64,000 nucleotides of DNA, taken from contig CAJXTB010000015.1 of assembly GCA_913061235.1 (NCBI GenBank), positions 1 through 64,000 of the forward strand, in the 5' to 3' direction. Positions 62,526 to 64,000 of the stretch are shown here, piece by piece. Position numbers and translations under genes: made by a program. How positions within the stretch are numbered: position 1 is the stretch's first letter; every line of letters begins with the position of its first letter. Source of the DNA: an uncultured Pseudomonadota bacterium. GTDB taxonomy: Bacteria; Myxococcota_A; UBA796; GCA-2862545. Below the pieces are notes generated by a model. That model was given only the letters and a program-made list of their open reading frames with translations, made no database searches and had not been told where the DNA came from.

Positions 62526-64000
62526 CTAGCGAGTCGCTTCCACAACGTACGCCGCTACATCTGCGACTTGTTCGGGAGACAACGAGTCAAACGCGGGCAT
62601 GACTCCGACGCCCTTACTGACCGCTGCCTGAACTTGGTCCACACTCGGGGCGAGAGCATTGAGGTTGGGCCCCACAGCCCCTTGCGTTCCCGCGTCCGCG
62701 AGCGTGTGACAGACCCCACACGATGGAGAGGACGTGTCCGTAAAGACGGTCTTTCCTCGCTCAGCCTGAGCCGATAGCGAAAGTTCCGCCTGTGGTTCAG
62801 CCGTGGGTACAGCGTCGACTGCTGTGGGAGCACTAGGCGTGACCGCGGCCAGCTCGTTCACTGCCTGAATGGTGAGCGCATGGTCTCTCCAGCCGGTGTG
62901 TCGGTAGCCGCGCTCATTTTCGTCGCGCGCTTCGGGTTGCACATCACCGAGCATATCGGTCGCTCGGGTCACGACCGTGGTGGCACCCGTGGGCAGGTCC
63001 ACCTCGCACAGGAACGTACGCCACGCATTGGGCCCCAGGTCCGGCCCGGTCAGCTCTGCCGCCAGCCAGGTCACCCCGCAATCCACCGAGTACTCTACGC
63101 TTCGAATGCCGCGTTCACCAGACAGTGCCACCCCGTGAAGGCGACGTCGCCCCGCAAGAATGGCCAGGTCATCGGCCCCCGCGCCATGGAGCCAAGACTT
63201 CACCGGCATGCGCCACAGGCTGGGTTGGTCCGGGCTACCGCTCTCACCAATTGGACGGAACCGGTAGCCAGACTGCTGAATCTTTGCCGTCGTCTGCTCG
63301 GTCGTAGCGGCAAGATGCTCGATGTACTTGATCTGATTGCAGCCGTAGTACCCAGGCACCACAAGGCGCAGCGGTCCCCCGTGCGTCAGCGGCAGCGGCT
63401 CCCCGTTCATCTCCCACACCAAGAAACAGTCTGCCAGTCCCTTCTCAAGCGGAATCGAGCGCTCCACCACTACAGCATCACGGTCCACACCTTCCGGTAG
63501 GGGCTCACCACCGGTGCTGGTCACAAACGCAGCGCCTTCGACGGGTCCACCAAAATGGGTCAGGACGTCTGACACACGCACACCTGTCCACATGGCACAG
63601 CCCGCAGCGCCAGTCGCCCACGACGAGCCCGACGGCCCATGCTCGAAGAAGGCGCGGCCATTGCCCGAGCACTGAATGACGGTAGTCAGGGTCTCTGCAC
63701 CCAGCTGTTGAAGCTCAGCCAGGCGGATCTGCCCCGGTCGGACAACACCGGACACCCGGAGTGTCCAGGCCAAGCGATTGTCGAGAATCGAGTCGCTCGG
63801 ACGCGGCAGATTGTTGCGAACAAAGAAGCGGGACAGCGGTGTGATGACGCCCACGCCCATCTCCGAGCGGCGCGTCTCTAGGGCCAGTGGGCGCTTATTG
63901 TGAACATGAAAGTGCCGTCGCTGAAGACTGTCTGGAAGCGGATCTGGACCCGATGCTGTGAGCTGTGGCGCGGGCGCTGCGTCATCATCCGTGCTGGACT
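62526..64000 (-). CDS. Sulfite dehydrogenase-cytochrome c fusion (partial, SorA/SoxC-like)
   Basis: The frame is open to the window edge, so the N-terminus is missing. It contains the sulfite-oxidase (Moco) domain with TRRSEMGVGVITPLSRFFVRN, TTVIQCSGNGRAFFE (Cys ligand of Mo), WTGVRVSDVLTHFG and GGPLRLVVPGYYGCNQIKYIEHL, then the dimerisation domain (GVALSGERGIRSVEYSVDCGVTW). A C-terminal c-type cytochrome (PSCGVCHTLADAGTQGAVGPNL, with axial Met likely in VGVMPAFDSL) is fused to it. It oxidises sulfite to sulfate in the periplasm and passes electrons to the fused heme. It lies upstream of the persulfide operon, from which it is separated by the operator. Confidence 0.9.
   Translation of the reverse strand, partial: SSTDDDAAPAPQLTASGPDPLPDSLQRRHFHVHNKRPLALETRRSEMGVGVITPLSRFFVRNNLPRPSDSILDNRLAWTLRVSGVVRPGQIRLAELQQLGAETLTTVIQCSGNGRAFFEHGPSGSSWATGAAGCAMWTGVRVSDVLTHFGGPVEGAAFVTSTGGEPLPEGVDRDAVVVERSIPLEKGLADCFLVWEMNGEPLPLTHGGPLRLVVPGYYGCNQIKYIEHLAATTEQTTAKIQQSGYRFRPIGESGSPDQPSLWRMPVKSWLHGAGADDLAILAGRRRLHGVALSGERGIRSVEYSVDCGVTWLAAELTGPDLGPNAWRTFLCEVDLPTGATTVVTRATDMLGDVQPEARDENERGYRHTGWRDHALTIQAVNELAAVTPSAPTAVDAVPTAEPQAELSLSAQAERGKTVFTDTSSPSCGVCHTLADAGTQGAVGPNLNALAPSVDQVQAAVSKGVGVMPAFDSLSPEQVADVAAYVVEATR

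Noticed and set aside
1-64000. tRNA, rRNA and riboswitch genes
   Set aside because: I found no cloverleaf, rRNA signature or well-known riboswitch motif in the intergenic regions that I read by eye. A covariance-model search would be needed to exclude them.

Overview
The window (about 60% GC, no rRNA or tRNA genes seen) looks like chromosomal DNA of a Gram-negative bacterium of the deltaproteobacterial/Myxococcota type. I infer this from the many secreted lipoproteins with Asp/Ser/Thr 'DTDSD' linkers after the lipobox, the calcium-binding-like DxDGDG repeats, and secreted modular proteins with animal-like domains (fibrinogen-related, TLDc). The taxon is an inference, not a demonstrated fact.

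Region 1 (1-8.3 kb) is an accessory island. Three same-orientation copies of a dispersed repeat end in the same 3' sequence (at 151, 5748 and 7779), which resembles the oriIS end of IS91/ISCR rolling-circle elements. One copy is still joined to the C-terminal part of an IS91-type Y2 transposase (about 4980-5490). Between the copies lie an acidic protein of unknown function, an AlbA_2/Schlafen-type protein, a decayed tyrosine recombinase, a membrane-anchored DUF4041 + GIY-YIG nuclease resembling the anti-phage protein SNIPE, and a two-gene unit of unknown function. A 5'-truncated fibrinogen-like gene follows the third copy.

Region 2 (8.3-17.9 kb) is a block of secreted proteins. It holds two near-identical left-handed beta-helix proteins that differ in their C-terminal fibrinogen-like domains (the first is broken by an in-frame TGA), an M23 peptidase lipoprotein with five Cys-rich repeats, a subtilisin-like protease whose signal peptide is one base out of frame, and small lipoproteins. 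A related beta-helix protein with a TLDc domain lies at 48.2-49.5 kb.

Region 3 (18-30 kb) carries a LysR regulator, lipoprotein hydrolases, an SDR reductase, a first YeeE/YedE pair, a DM13 protein, an MBL-fold lipoprotein, an M3 oligopeptidase and a HAD phosphatase, closed by a strong hairpin terminator at about 30.1 kb.

Region 4 (30-38 kb) has a polyamine operon (agmatinase, deoxyhypusine-synthase-like enzyme, SpeA arginine decarboxylase). After it come a GrpE-like protein, a Tae4-type amidase with a peptidoglycan-binding domain, and an ATP-grasp/MATE pair.

Region 5 (38-54 kb) holds 5-formyl-THF cyclo-ligase, HflX, a CBM9-like lipoprotein, a sulfatase-like/propeller-VanZ operon, an exported methyltransferase, a serine hydrolase, the TLDc protein and a giant amidohydrolase-lamin-tail lipoprotein.

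Region 6 (54-64 kb) has a MITE-like inverted repeat, an envelope polysaccharide group (glycosyltransferase, SGNH and MBOAT O-acyltransferases) and a sulfur operon. The sulfur genes are a sulfite dehydrogenase-cytochrome c fusion running off the window, then a four-half-site operator, persulfide dioxygenase-rhodanese, a second YeeE/YedE pair and a SulP transporter, joined by successive ATGA overlaps. Together they suggest import and oxidation of sulfane sulfur or thiosulfate to sulfite and sulfate.
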